DNA from: a virus
Direction: 5' to 3' (one strand)
DNA length: 32,595 bases
Virus record (IMG/VR): IMGVR_UViG_3300044675_005493
Span: 1-32,595 of that record
Shown piece by piece: positions 21,498 through 31,530 of the stretch (the first letter of the stretch is position 1; every line of letters begins with the position of its first letter). Under the pieces are notes generated by a model. The model saw nothing but the letters and a program-made list of their open reading frames with translations. It did not search any database and was not told the DNA's origin. The position numbers and the translations under genes were made by a program.

Positions 21498-24400
21498 TTA
21501 TTTAATTCTAGCCTCTCTAGCTAATCTAGCGTTTTTAACTGACTGTGATGTAACATCAGCATCCAAGATGTATGCACGTACAGCTGACTGTCCAGCCACC
21601 GCTGCAATGTCTTGAATATTATTTACATTCACATTACCAGGTGTTGCTGATACAACTCCACCGATGGCAAATTTTGGTCTTATCGGTGCACCACCAGTGC
21701 TTTCATTAATAGCGGAAAGAACAGGGGCAAACTTTTGTACAGCTGCTGCATTGATGACAGCCTCACCGTTGGATGCCATGATAGGTACAAGGTCATCAGT
21801 TGGTCCGCCAGAACCGTAAACCATACCACCTAATGCAAGTCCTTGGATGGCTTGTCTTTGCGCAATGGCGGTTGCAATTTGTGCAGCACTTGTTGCAGCA
21901 AATATGGCAGCGAACACACCACCACCAATAGGACCCAAATCAGAGAAACCACGGATGAACGCCAAGGCGGTGTTTGCAAGAATTTCTGAGATGGTGATAG
22001 CCAAATCAATATCAGCTTGTTTCTTTTTAACTTCCTTAAGTTTCTTTTGTTTTTCTTCCTCAATCTTGGCTTGCTCAACCGCTGCTTGTCTTTGAAGCTC
22101 AGCTATTTGACTTTCAGTTAATTCCTCATTCTCCAATCGCTTATCCAAACGAGCTTGTTCAGCCTTCGCTCTTTTCTCATATTCTTCTTCAATACGTTTT
22201 GTTTCCGCATCCAAAATAGCTTGTGACAATTCAGCTGCTTCTTGAACCAAACCAAGGGTATCACTAATTAGCTGTGATATACCATCCTTCTTCTTTTGTT
22301 CAGCATCCAATTTGTTTTGTACGTCTTCTTCATACAACTGTTTGCTGTTTTCATTCATTTGCCTCTTGATGGCAAGTTCTTCTTTTGAACCTTCTTTGAT
22401 GACCTTAACTTGTTCACCGTTCACCTCAACCGTCTGGTCAAGTTGGGCTTGCAAATCTTTGTTTTGGTCTTCAACCCTTTCCCTGTTTAATTTCTTTTCA
22501 AGGTCAGCACGTCTCTTAATAAATTGGGTAAGTGTTTCACCTTCCTCTTGCTTAAGGTCAATAAGTTGTTGTGAGTTTGCAATTTCAGCTTGCAAGTTAC
22601 CAATTAAGGTATCTTCACCAAGTTGCTTGGCAGCCAAATCTTTTCTTAGCTTGGCCAAATCAGCGGCTTGTCTTATGATAACATCCTTGGTGTCTTTACC
22701 TTGTTGTTCTAAGTTCTTTAACTCAATTTCGTTTTGCTTAACCTGTAATGCAATTCTATCATTAAACGATGCATCTTCTAACTTAACCTTTTCTTGTAAA
22801 ACACGTGCTTCTTCATTCAAAGCATCCATTTTAATTTTAAGTTCAGCTTCAGTTGTCTTGGTGGTGTTATTGATGGTTTCGGTATCAATAGCCTTCAAAG
22901 CAGCAGCAGCGTTCTTTCTTAATACAACCTTATCCTGTTCGGTTTTAGCAACCTTAAGGTCCAAAGCTAATTGGTCATTGATGCTCTTTGTTCTGGCATC
23001 CTTAGAAGCTTTAAACGCAGCATTCTCAGCATCCAATCTTTCCTTATCGGTTTTTGCTTTTGATAAAGCAGCAGCCTTTTCGTTTTCAATCTGTGCAAGG
23101 GTCAATTGCAAATCAGCATTTACAACAGCTTTTCTACGGCCAATACCTTCTTCAAACAACCTTCTTTGCTCAGCTGCTTGTTGTATTCTTAATTCAGCCA
23201 ACTTCTGGTTGGTGTCTTCTTCCAACTTATAATTTACATCGGCTTGCTTACCGTTAATTTCAAGAATTTTGTTGTTTAACTCAATTTGCAAAGCGATGGT
23301 GCTTTTGCCCTCAGCTTGTCTTAAAGCAATCTTCTTTCTAATTTCTTTAGTGGCCTGGTCAATTTCATTTTGTCCAGCTTCCCTAGCAATGTTGAAACGT
23401 TCAGCTCTAGCACTAGCTTCAGCTTCTTTGGCTTTACCCAAAGCAACCTTGGCATCATCCAATTTTTGTTTGGCTTCCTTTGTATCACTCTCACCACTGG
23501 CTCTATTAAATTCTTGTTCCAATCTAAATTGGTCAGCATAAGCTTTATCGCTTTGCGCTGATAAGGCATTAATTAAATCCTGGTTATCTTTCTTTAATTG
23601 TTCGTATTGTTTCTTGGGGTCAAAACCTAATTGTGATAACCTCTCAATTTCAATTTTTGTTTGGTTAAATCTTGAACTAATAACATCAGCTTGTGCAGAT
23701 AATGTATCACCCAATTCTTCAGACTTTTCTTGGGCTTCTTCAGATGCGCTTTTAAAGTTGCTTGCAAAATAAGCAGCAGCTGCACCCAAACCAACGATGA
23801 TGGCACCAATACCAGTTGATATTAATGTGGCTTTAAATGCGTTTGTTGCAGCACTAGCGGCTGTCATACCACCAGCAACTCCAGCACCAGCTGTTGCACC
23901 ACCAGCACCCAATGCTACTTCAGAAGCGGCAGCTGTTTGTGTGTTGGTTGCCAAAGCCTTGGCTTCCAATGCAGCAACCTTTTGTGCTTTACCCAATAGA
24001 CCCAATTGTGCAGCAAGCTTACCAATTCCACTTGGCAACCCTTGGACCAACTGTCCTATCTTTGTAAAGTTGGGGATGCTATCTTTGAATGCCTCAATAC
24101 CATTAACAATGGCCAATGCACTTTGAACCTTAAGCAATGCTTTTTGAACATCCTCACTCTCTTTACCAAACAAACCAGCTGCACCCTGTAAAACAGAGAA
24201 TGCACCAGCGGCACCTTGTAGTCCACCAATCAATGCATCAGCACCAGACTTGTTTGCGTTAATAGCTCTGGCGTTTTCTTCCAACTGGTCTTTTAATGCA
24301 CCAGCTCTTTGCGCTGCAAGGTTATAACCTTCGGTGCCTTGCTCAAATTCACCTAAAGCTGCAACAGCTTCACGATATTGTTGTTTAAGGCTTTTTGTTT

Positions 24401-24632
24401 CGTTTGTTAAATCTTTGGTGCTTTCAGCAGCCTTTTCTGTTTGAACTGATAAATTGGCTATGTCATCAGCCGTTTTATCAATACCGTCCATTCTAAATTT
24501 GACGGAATTGTTTGCGGCTTTCGATATATCGGCTACCTGTTTTTTAACATCCTCTAAACTACCAGATAACTTTTGTACGTCACCTGTGTTTGATATTACT
24601 TCAACTTCTATTACTTTTTTTATAGCGGCCAT
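21498..24632 (-). CDS. Tail tape measure protein
   Basis: A 1044-residue protein that sets tail length and may help DNA entry. N-terminal coiled-coil region (about 20-130), a hydrophobic stretch (about 268-290; TLISTGIGAIIVGLGAAAA) able to span the host membrane, a very long Lys/Glu/Gln/Ala-rich coiled coil (about 295-860), and a C-terminal part with GGPTDDLVPIMASNGEAVIN (about 950-970), a line conserved in many tape measure proteins. At about 1.5 angstrom per residue it would give a tail of roughly 150 nm. The ATG at 24632 is preceded by TATATTTA at 24647-24654. Its place after the tail-tip genes differs from the usual order. Confidence 0.9.
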   Translation of the reverse strand: MAAIKKVIEVEVISNTGDVQKLSGSLEDVKKQVADISKAANNSVKFRMDGIDKTADDIANLSVQTEKAAESTKDLTNETKSLKQQYREAVAALGEFEQGTEGYNLAAQRAGALKDQLEENARAINANKSGADALIGGLQGAAGAFSVLQGAAGLFGKESEDVQKALLKVQSALAIVNGIEAFKDSIPNFTKIGQLVQGLPSGIGKLAAQLGLLGKAQKVAALEAKALATNTQTAAASEVALGAGGATAGAGVAGGMTAASAATNAFKATLISTGIGAIIVGLGAAAAYFASNFKSASEEAQEKSEELGDTLSAQADVISSRFNQTKIEIERLSQLGFDPKKQYEQLKKDNQDLINALSAQSDKAYADQFRLEQEFNRASGESDTKEAKQKLDDAKVALGKAKEAEASARAERFNIAREAGQNEIDQATKEIRKKIALRQAEGKSTIALQIELNNKILEINGKQADVNYKLEEDTNQKLAELRIQQAAEQRRLFEEGIGRRKAVVNADLQLTLAQIENEKAAALSKAKTDKERLDAENAAFKASKDARTKSINDQLALDLKVAKTEQDKVVLRKNAAAALKAIDTETINNTTKTTEAELKIKMDALNEEARVLQEKVKLEDASFNDRIALQVKQNEIELKNLEQQGKDTKDVIIRQAADLAKLRKDLAAKQLGEDTLIGNLQAEIANSQQLIDLKQEEGETLTQFIKRRADLEKKLNRERVEDQNKDLQAQLDQTVEVNGEQVKVIKEGSKEELAIKRQMNENSKQLYEEDVQNKLDAEQKKKDGISQLISDTLGLVQEAAELSQAILDAETKRIEEEYEKRAKAEQARLDKRLENEELTESQIAELQRQAAVEQAKIEEEKQKKLKEVKKKQADIDLAITISEILANTALAFIRGFSDLGPIGGGVFAAIFAATSAAQIATAIAQRQAIQGLALGGMVYGSGGPTDDLVPIMASNGEAVINAAAVQKFAPVLSAINESTGGAPIRPKFAIGGVVSATPGNVNVNNIQDIAAVAGQSAVRAYILDADVTSQSVKNARLAREARIK

Positions 24633-24670
24633 TGTGGTCTTTTAGTTAAATATAAATTTATATTATTTGG

Positions 24671-27600
24671 TTAGCCTCTGGATATAATCCATTTCTCTTT
24701 GGTGGCATCATATTTTGCAATGACGCTATTACATGAGTTTATAATGAATATTGCATTGCTGGTGGCATTACCATTCTCAATTTGCATGAACGTTGTTGTG
24801 GTGTCATTTAAAGCATCAAAATTAACCGTGAAACCATCATTTGCAGCAACATCCTGTAAGGTGATAATGAACAAAACGTTTCTGGCCTCAACATCAAAAT
24901 AAACCTGGCTGTATCTACCATCCAATGTTTGGTTACCAGCATCCTTATCCTCATAGGTAATACTCTCACCAATCGGCTTATTATCAGCTGTTTCTTTAGC
25001 ATCAAGTATCGCATTAAACTGTTGGCTTAATGTTTCACGAATATCATTTGTGCCAGTGAAAACATCAACACCTTTATCAAAATAAGTTGGTGCCAAACCT
25101 TCAGCATTCAATATAATTGAATTTCTTGTTTGGTTGATGGTATCAACCGTGTTTAACGAATATTGAACAGGGTTACCAATAGGACCCAAAGCAACAACTG
25201 ATGGAGTTACACCATTCAATGTACCTTGACCAGTTGTAACACCGCCACCAGTACCACCAGCGATACCAAGATAACCACCTTGGATGTAATCGATAAGGGT
25301 GTTTGTGTTCGCTCTAATTATCTTAATTAACTCAACCTTAGTTGTTTGGCTTACGTCACTTGAAGTATCGTAGTCAACAATTTTGTTTACTCTCCAGTAT
25401 TCTTTGTGTGCGTACACAATGTCATTGAACCTAAAGTTTGCTATATCTGTAGGTGTCAAGTTTATGTAGCATGTCATTAACCTCGCAGTTTGGTCAGTTA
25501 ATTCAACCATCTGGTTCTTGTAGAACGTGGTGTACAAGTTGTTTTTAAGCTCAACATTTAAAAGCACCATCTTCCAGTTGTTAATTGTAGCTGTACCAAC
25601 TTTAAATGTCACTTTTAATGTAACAGTTGTTGATGTGTTTGATATAACCAACCCCTCAAAATAATTTGTGAGTGGACCTGTGGTGTTTTCATACACCCTA
25701 ACGTACTTATTAACGGCTGTGTTGACGTTAAAATAAGCGTTTGTACCTTTTGACATAACAATGTTTTGACCTATCGTTAATGTGGATAAGTTAACAGATG
25801 TTGTTGATGTGGTTTCAATGATGTTACCCACCACGTTATTCCAATAAGAGGATGGCAAATAATGTGTATCTGTATAAAAGTTTAAGTCAAAGGTTGGTTC
25901 AATTGGTTTATCATAGTGACCAGCGTAACCATAGTGGCTAAACTCAACTCTAAATTCATCACCTTCACTGTCGATGCTGGTAAGATAAAAATCATACGGT
26001 CTGAATGCATCATCTGGCAAAGCAATTTTACCACCATAGATAAGAATACGTGGTTCTTTCTTCCATTCAGCTGGGTCACCGTTGTAACCTGGCTTCTGGC
26101 TTTCTGGGTCAATAATCTTGGTGATGACCATTGGACCACCATTTAAACCTACAAGGTCTTGCAACGGTTCTGTACCATTTATCTTTTCCAAATAAGATGC
26201 AGCGAACGGCAACTCAAATTCATCTGTTTCAGTTGTGTATTCGTTTGGTGATGTAAATTTATATGAACCAAAATTCAAACCATTTGGGGTGAACTTTTTA
26301 TATTGTTCTGTATTAAAATCTGTGCTATCATCCATGTATTTAAACACATAATTTTTTGGTTGGTCATGTGATAGGATGCTTATCTCAAGCGCCTTGCTAT
26401 AATCCAATTTCTTTTCCCAGTTCAATACACGTCCATCCTCATAATATGCATCACGTGGCTCAATGTAAATTGTCTTTTGGTCTTGTTTATCTGGCTCAAA
26501 ATAAAGGTTGAACATCTTGGCCAATCCAAGAATAAAGTCCTTTTGTTTCATGTTACGTGGCAACATGTAGGTAAGGTTGTCAACTGTTTGACCCATCCAG
26601 GTACCACATCTACCGTATTTAATGTAGGTTGTACCGAATTTAAGAATTGTCTTTGAGAAATAACCTGTTGCATCCGCATTGTTTGGGTCCATCTGAGCTT
26701 CAGCGGATGCCAATAAGATAACACGGCAAAGGTCACCTCTTTCAAGTTCAACAGTTTCATTTATGTTAAGCCTAAAGTCCTGGTTCAATGTGTTAGCAGC
26801 TCTCTTAAATGTAACCACCTTTTTTTCCACCCACTGGCTTTTTGATGGCTTGGTGAATAATGATGGGTCATTGATATAAGAACCACCCTTTAAAACCTCA
26901 ATTTTAAGACGATATGTTAAACCCTGGTAAGCTGTGTTTGCTGTGTTGGTACCATAAAGCACTGGCAATGATGTTGCATCAAGCTGTGCATCCACTGTGT
27001 ATCTACCAGCAACCAAAGCTTTTAAAACATAACCGTAATCAGCACCAGAATAACCATGTGTTGTAAGGTTGGATGCGTTGGCATAGGTGAATGTCTTCTT
27101 TAAAAACTCAACGTAGTTGTATCGTATGTTGTTTATCTTCCAATAATTTGTTCCAACTGCGTTTGGTCTACCACCAAATAATAACGCATTGTATTCGTAT
27201 GATGTGATGTTTGCACTGTTTGGTAAGTCATTATCTTGTATTGGTTCGGTGATGGTGTAACCTGTACCAGTTGAACCTGTGTATACGGCTTCAAATTGGT
27301 TGGTAACAACCTCATCTTCTTCCATCCCACCGATGACAATTAGCTTCTTAAATAAATCAGCGTTGGTGTCCAAGAATTTTGACTTGTATTTGAACCCACT
27401 CTGTTGGAATATAGCATCCCAGACACGTTTAACGAATACAGCTGGTCTTAGGTCATCGAACTTAACTTTCACCTGGTTTCTACCAGCTTCTGTTTGGTTG
27501 CTCAATGTGATGTTGGTTGCTGAGAAAGGATAGGTCTGGTTGTAGTCAACCAATGGGAAACAAATGTCACTATTGGTTGAGCCAGTTGCTGTTGCAATGT

Positions 27601-28711
27601 TATTTAATACATAAGCCTCATCAATCAATAGGTTGTTTGTCACCTGTACAGTAACAGATGTTGATGTTCCTGTAACTGATGATAAAGCTGGGTTAATTGA
27701 CAATGGTGCACCAGTAGGGCTTACTACGTTGTTCCTTACAACCACAAGATAGATAGCCTGACCAGCTAACAATAAATGTGTTGGTTGGTTTTGTGGGAAT
27801 TTAGCAGCTGGTGATATTGTGGTGTTTAAAACAGTCGATGCTGTAATTGTTGCCGATGAACCTGTACCACTTGTTGGTCCTGTACCACTCTGTAACGTTG
27901 TATGCGTCCATGTACCATTGGCGTTTGGTGTGGCCTTAATCCAGTGAAATTTATAAGTTTCTGGTACGTTAAAACGCATGTTAGCCGTTAAACTAATTTG
28001 TTGGTCAAACGCAGCCACAAAAGCATTGATGGTTGGTGTTGTTGCCAGACCACCTGGTGTACCACCAATGGCCCATGATGAACCAACAATTGATACACTC
28101 TTAGGGATGGTTTCCAATTGACCAAAAATACCACCAGTCATACTAAGACCATTATTATTGGTGTGGTATCTTCTTGATGTGGTTTGACCACCGCCACCAC
28201 CTTGGCCACCACCACCGTTGTTTTGAATAACAGCGTTGTAGTTGGTTCCAAAATAGTCATCCAATGTAATTGTACCAGTTGTTAAACCAGTTGTTGATGT
28301 GGTGCCTGTAAGGGGTAAATATAGGTTGGATAACTCAAGGTCACCCAATGCGCTAATAAAGTTAATGCTGTCCTCAAAAATAACCCCATGGTATGTCACA
28401 TATTCGTTATCAATAATGGTGATGCTGTTAAGCTTGAAATAACCACGCATAACACAAACACCGTCAATAAATAATTCCGTTGTTTTCTTTGAAATTGGGT
28501 TGAAATAACCCTCAGAACTTACATCAAAAAGATGTGAGAAAATTTGGTTATTTATCTTTGTTGCTGGTATGTCAACCTCTTTGGAATAAGAGGTGGTTTT
28601 AGCTGATATGTCACTAATGTCAGCGATGTTAAAATTTAACAAGAACGCCTCATCACCATACAAATCAATTTGTCTACCTTCAACGTATAATTCTGTCTTT
28701 TTTAAATTCAT
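24671..28711 (-). CDS. Large tail-tip/baseplate protein (1346 aa)
   Basis: The largest protein of the genome. The N-terminal section (1-130; LYVEGRQIDLYGDEAFLLNF, TSYSKEVDIPATKINNQIFS, and GYFKLNSI) matches the first domain of large tail-tip proteins of Bacteroidetes phages. The middle contains a Gly-rich loop (about 165-175, GGGGQGGGGGQ), many Thr/Asn-rich beta segments and KQKDFILGLAKMFNLYFEP (about 730-750), a conserved stretch seen in these proteins. Near 1115-1150 there is DIVYAHKEYWRVNKIVDYDT. The last 130 residues (YEDKDAGNQTLDGRYSQVYF) look like a separate binding domain. It may carry the host-contact function of a tail hub; no enzymatic motif was found. Confidence 0.7.
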   Translation of the reverse strand: MNLKKTELYVEGRQIDLYGDEAFLLNFNIADISDISAKTTSYSKEVDIPATKINNQIFSHLFDVSSEGYFNPISKKTTELFIDGVCVMRGYFKLNSITIIDNEYVTYHGVIFEDSINFISALGDLELSNLYLPLTGTTSTTGLTTGTITLDDYFGTNYNAVIQNNGGGGQGGGGGQTTSRRYHTNNNGLSMTGGIFGQLETIPKSVSIVGSSWAIGGTPGGLATTPTINAFVAAFDQQISLTANMRFNVPETYKFHWIKATPNANGTWTHTTLQSGTGPTSGTGSSATITASTVLNTTISPAAKFPQNQPTHLLLAGQAIYLVVVRNNVVSPTGAPLSINPALSSVTGTSTSVTVQVTNNLLIDEAYVLNNIATATGSTNSDICFPLVDYNQTYPFSATNITLSNQTEAGRNQVKVKFDDLRPAVFVKRVWDAIFQQSGFKYKSKFLDTNADLFKKLIVIGGMEEDEVVTNQFEAVYTGSTGTGYTITEPIQDNDLPNSANITSYEYNALLFGGRPNAVGTNYWKINNIRYNYVEFLKKTFTYANASNLTTHGYSGADYGYVLKALVAGRYTVDAQLDATSLPVLYGTNTANTAYQGLTYRLKIEVLKGGSYINDPSLFTKPSKSQWVEKKVVTFKRAANTLNQDFRLNINETVELERGDLCRVILLASAEAQMDPNNADATGYFSKTILKFGTTYIKYGRCGTWMGQTVDNLTYMLPRNMKQKDFILGLAKMFNLYFEPDKQDQKTIYIEPRDAYYEDGRVLNWEKKLDYSKALEISILSHDQPKNYVFKYMDDSTDFNTEQYKKFTPNGLNFGSYKFTSPNEYTTETDEFELPFAASYLEKINGTEPLQDLVGLNGGPMVITKIIDPESQKPGYNGDPAEWKKEPRILIYGGKIALPDDAFRPYDFYLTSIDSEGDEFRVEFSHYGYAGHYDKPIEPTFDLNFYTDTHYLPSSYWNNVVGNIIETTSTTSVNLSTLTIGQNIVMSKGTNAYFNVNTAVNKYVRVYENTTGPLTNYFEGLVISNTSTTVTLKVTFKVGTATINNWKMVLLNVELKNNLYTTFYKNQMVELTDQTARLMTCYINLTPTDIANFRFNDIVYAHKEYWRVNKIVDYDTSSDVSQTTKVELIKIIRANTNTLIDYIQGGYLGIAGGTGGGVTTGQGTLNGVTPSVVALGPIGNPVQYSLNTVDTINQTRNSIILNAEGLAPTYFDKGVDVFTGTNDIRETLSQQFNAILDAKETADNKPIGESITYEDKDAGNQTLDGRYSQVYFDVEARNVLFIITLQDVAANDGFTVNFDALNDTTTTFMQIENGNATSNAIFIINSCNSVIAKYDATKEKWIISRG

Positions 28712-28716
28712 ATTAA

Positions 28717-30636
28717 TTAATTTGTGGTGTTCTGCTCAAATCTTATTGCTGGGGTAATTTCTATAACAAAGTTCTTCAACTTGGCTTCAACACTGTTGTT
28801 CATAAACTCAACCTCTTCTTGTTGAACAAAGACTGGGTACTCCAAATCAAACTCAGTTGTTGTAACATATTTTTGGAATGGTTCTGGGTTCAACAAATAA
28901 ACCTCATCGCTGGTGAATAGGTCAAGCATCCATTTAGCTGTTCCATCTTCAACCCAATCAGAAATGACTGTGTAGGTGTCAAGCAATTTAATGTTCAATG
29001 ACTGATAACCACGGTCAGATGTTAATTCTTGGTAAGATGTGGCTGATATTGTACCCCTAGAACGCTTGAAGTTTTCACGTTCAATGCTGGTTCTTGCTTT
29101 GCTAACCATGGTGAAGGTATAATAGTCCCATCCACCCAATTGGTTTTTCCACTTCAACCTAAATTTTTCACACTTTTCACAGTTGTCCAATTTCTGGTAT
29201 ATCTTTTCGCTCAAACCAATGACAGCACCTAAAGCATTTCTTAATCTAACTCGGAACCATTTAGCAGCTGTACCACCAGTGTTTAACCAGAAACCTGTTG
29301 TTGCGTCTTGGCCAGTTGGGTGATATTGCTTGTATGGACCCACAGGGGTGTCAAAACGTGACTGTGCTGTATCATTCAAAGGAATAATGTTAGCGGTGTA
29401 ACCAGTTGGCATTGTGTATACGGTGTTATCATCGGTGATAACTTGAACATCGGCCACAAATGGTGTGCTGGTGTTAGCTGTTTCATATAAAGTTGCGCTG
29501 GTCCAGTTAACGTTAACGTTGTTCATCAGACCCAATGGGAATGATGTGGCGTTTGGTGTTTGAACTTGTATCTCAATTGCTGTAATATCACCAGTTGTAA
29601 ATGATGAGTTTGTTGCAAACGTAATTGTTAAACCTGGCCATGTAGTAGGTGAACCCAATGAAGCCTGTGTAACCGTAACACCCACACCTGTAAGTGGGGT
29701 AAAGTTTGTTCCAACAACAACTGGTCTAAATGTCAATGCATTCGATGGTGATGATGTTGCTGAACCACCAGGATATGGACCTGTTAATACCTTCGCACCT
29801 ATGGTAAATTTATATGATGTACTGGCTGATAAATCTAGGTTGGTGAACTTGAATATCATCAACGATGTTGCCGTACCTGTAACACCAGCCAAAGTTGTTC
29901 TTAAAGATGGTGGGGTTGTTGTTGCACCCACACCCAAGGTTGTTAAAGCATTCTTGGTGATACCAGTGTAAGCTGTCATTACGTTTGATGATGTTGCCAC
30001 ACCAACTGCTGCAATATTGCTGAATGTACCGTAATTACCGTGGATGTATTCCAACTCATTTACACCCAAGTCGTTTCTTGAAAGCCATGACAATGTAAGT
30101 GGTTCCTTTTGAATAACAGCAAAGTCATCACCACCCATCAATTGGTGATAATGCAATGGCTTTTTGTTGTTCGTTAAACCATCAATTAAGTAAGGGGTAA
30201 TACCTTCGTTACCAGCCCCATCAATTGCGTAATACTCACCCAAAGATGTTTTGGTTCCAGAGATGAATGCACCTGTGGTGTCCAAATATCTCTCTGTACA
30301 GAATACCTTAAATTTTGTTATACTATTTGCACACGCTGTTGCGAATGTTTGTTTATGTGTACCAAGGTCAAAACTAATGGCATCAATAATCAAAGGTGAT
30401 ACGTCAAAGAATGAATAATAGTTATCTGGTCTTGGGGGAATTGCAATCGATGCATAGGTCTTGTAGGTACCATTACCTAATTGAACCACCACATCAAATA
30501 CAAATCTGAATGCACGCTCAATGGGGTCGATACCACCTGTTCCACCTGGGCCTATTAATGTTGACTTAACCAAGAACGGAATTGTCTGCTTGGCATAGTT
30601 AAATTCGTTTGGTACTTCTATTGTTTGAATAGCCAT
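28717..30636 (-). CDS. Tail-tip protein, distal-tail-like (639 aa)
   Basis: A 639-residue protein between the tail-completion gene and the large tail-tip protein. The N-terminal part has FRFVFDVVVQLGNGTYKTYA (about 44-63) and YSFFDVSPLI, a pattern I associate with Bacteroidetes tail proteins of the distal-tail type; an insertion of Thr/Gly-rich beta structure follows (about 205-390). The C-terminal part has CEKCEKFRLKWKNQLGGWDY (about 485-504), a clear conserved line of the same group, including two close cysteines. It should form the collar or ring joining tube and tip. A tail fibre is a less likely alternative. Confidence 0.65.
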   Translation of the reverse strand: MAIQTIEVPNEFNYAKQTIPFLVKSTLIGPGGTGGIDPIERAFRFVFDVVVQLGNGTYKTYASIAIPPRPDNYYSFFDVSPLIIDAISFDLGTHKQTFATACANSITKFKVFCTERYLDTTGAFISGTKTSLGEYYAIDGAGNEGITPYLIDGLTNNKKPLHYHQLMGGDDFAVIQKEPLTLSWLSRNDLGVNELEYIHGNYGTFSNIAAVGVATSSNVMTAYTGITKNALTTLGVGATTTPPSLRTTLAGVTGTATSLMIFKFTNLDLSASTSYKFTIGAKVLTGPYPGGSATSSPSNALTFRPVVVGTNFTPLTGVGVTVTQASLGSPTTWPGLTITFATNSSFTTGDITAIEIQVQTPNATSFPLGLMNNVNVNWTSATLYETANTSTPFVADVQVITDDNTVYTMPTGYTANIIPLNDTAQSRFDTPVGPYKQYHPTGQDATTGFWLNTGGTAAKWFRVRLRNALGAVIGLSEKIYQKLDNCEKCEKFRLKWKNQLGGWDYYTFTMVSKARTSIERENFKRSRGTISATSYQELTSDRGYQSLNIKLLDTYTVISDWVEDGTAKWMLDLFTSDEVYLLNPEPFQKYVTTTEFDLEYPVFVQQEEVEFMNNSVEAKLKNFVIEITPAIRFEQNTTN

Positions 30637-30637
30637 G

Positions 30638-31096
30638 TTATAATTCGTTTAATTTTTGTTGTAAATATTTATCTAAGTCTTTGTTCAAAACCTCATCTAT
30701 AATTTTGTCATATAGGGGTAGGTTCTGGTCAAATGTTTTTTCAAGAATTGGTCTAGCCTTAATACCTTGTCTTTTAATTTTGGTGTTGATGGCAAATGCA
30801 ACCGCTGTAACCTTAGCATCATCCGTTGCAATCCCCTTTGCTTTTATCCACTGTTTTAACGCACTCACTGGGGCGTATTTACCTGGCTTTCTACCTTCAT
30901 CAACATAGGTGATGTAATCATTACCATTTAAGTTAATTACAGCACCCTGTGGGGTTAATTGTACAGTAAAGTTCACAGACTTAAGCAAGTCACCAGAGGC
31001 GATGGCTTTGGTACGTCTTAGCTCTTGAATTAAATTCTTTTTTAATTCATCACCCAACGCTTTATATAACTCTGTTGATATTACTAAAGCTTCCAT
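30638..31096 (-). CDS. Tail-completion protein, HK97-gp10-like
   Basis: A 152-residue protein. The segment YITYVDEGRKPGKYAPVSAL (about 61-80) followed by WIKAKGI and, near the end, GIKARPILEKTF (about 115-126) reproduces the conserved line of HK97-gp10-like proteins, which lie between head connector and tail. The start at 31096 shares one base with the stop of the tail-terminator candidate (TAATG). Its stop is directly followed by the next gene (one base). Confidence 0.75.
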   Translation of the reverse strand: MEALVISTELYKALGDELKKNLIQELRRTKAIASGDLLKSVNFTVQLTPQGAVINLNGNDYITYVDEGRKPGKYAPVSALKQWIKAKGIATDDAKVTAVAFAINTKIKRQGIKARPILEKTFDQNLPLYDKIIDEVLNKDLDKYLQQKLNEL

Positions 31097-31530
31097 TAAT
31101 TCCCGAATGGTAAGTCACAATTGTTTATATTCAACACCTCGATAACAAAATCGAACTGGAAGCCAGTGCACAAATCTGGTAGGTTGTCTGTGAAAGGGGT
31201 GAATATCACGCTATCTTCCAACAAATCAAATGTAGCCGTCTGGCTATCAATCAATATCTGGTTGATAATATCACGGCCAATATCAAACATGTTTGACTGC
31301 TTGGTAATTTGTTGTAGAGTGGCATCATCCATAATGTCGGCAACAATCATGGTCATGTTGTATCTTATTTTGTTTATGCTGAACGTACCTGGTTGACAAA
31401 CAAACATCACCATTGGATAGTTGTTCTCACCCCAGTTTAAGTTCTCAACATAACCAGCCTCAGCATACACCACGTTAAAGTGTGCAGCTGCGGTGTCTTT
31501 CAAGTAGGTTGTTAATTGACTGTAATTCAT
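31096..31530 (-). CDS. Tail-terminator-like protein
   Basis: A 144-residue mixed alpha/beta protein, in the position of tail terminators that cap the tube before it joins the head. It contains YAEAGYVENLNWGENNYPMV (about 21-40), a middle strand NKIRYNMTMIVADIMDD and a C-terminal FQFDFVIEVLNINNCDLPFG, a pattern I recall in Bacteroidetes phages. The ATG at 31530 overlaps the stop codon (31530-31532) of the upstream gene, but only in the -1 frame of that gene, which shows that this frame is used at the end of the upstream gene. Confidence 0.65.
   Translation of the reverse strand: MNYSQLTTYLKDTAAAHFNVVYAEAGYVENLNWGENNYPMVMFVCQPGTFSINKIRYNMTMIVADIMDDATLQQITKQSNMFDIGRDIINQILIDSQTATFDLLEDSVIFTPFTDNLPDLCTGFQFDFVIEVLNINNCDLPFGN

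Noticed and set aside
22312-23232. 306-codon rightward frame, Ser/Leu/Cys-rich
   Set aside because: It is antisense to the coiled-coil region of the tape measure; Lys/Glu/Ala-rich coding yields long open antisense frames. No promoter or start context.
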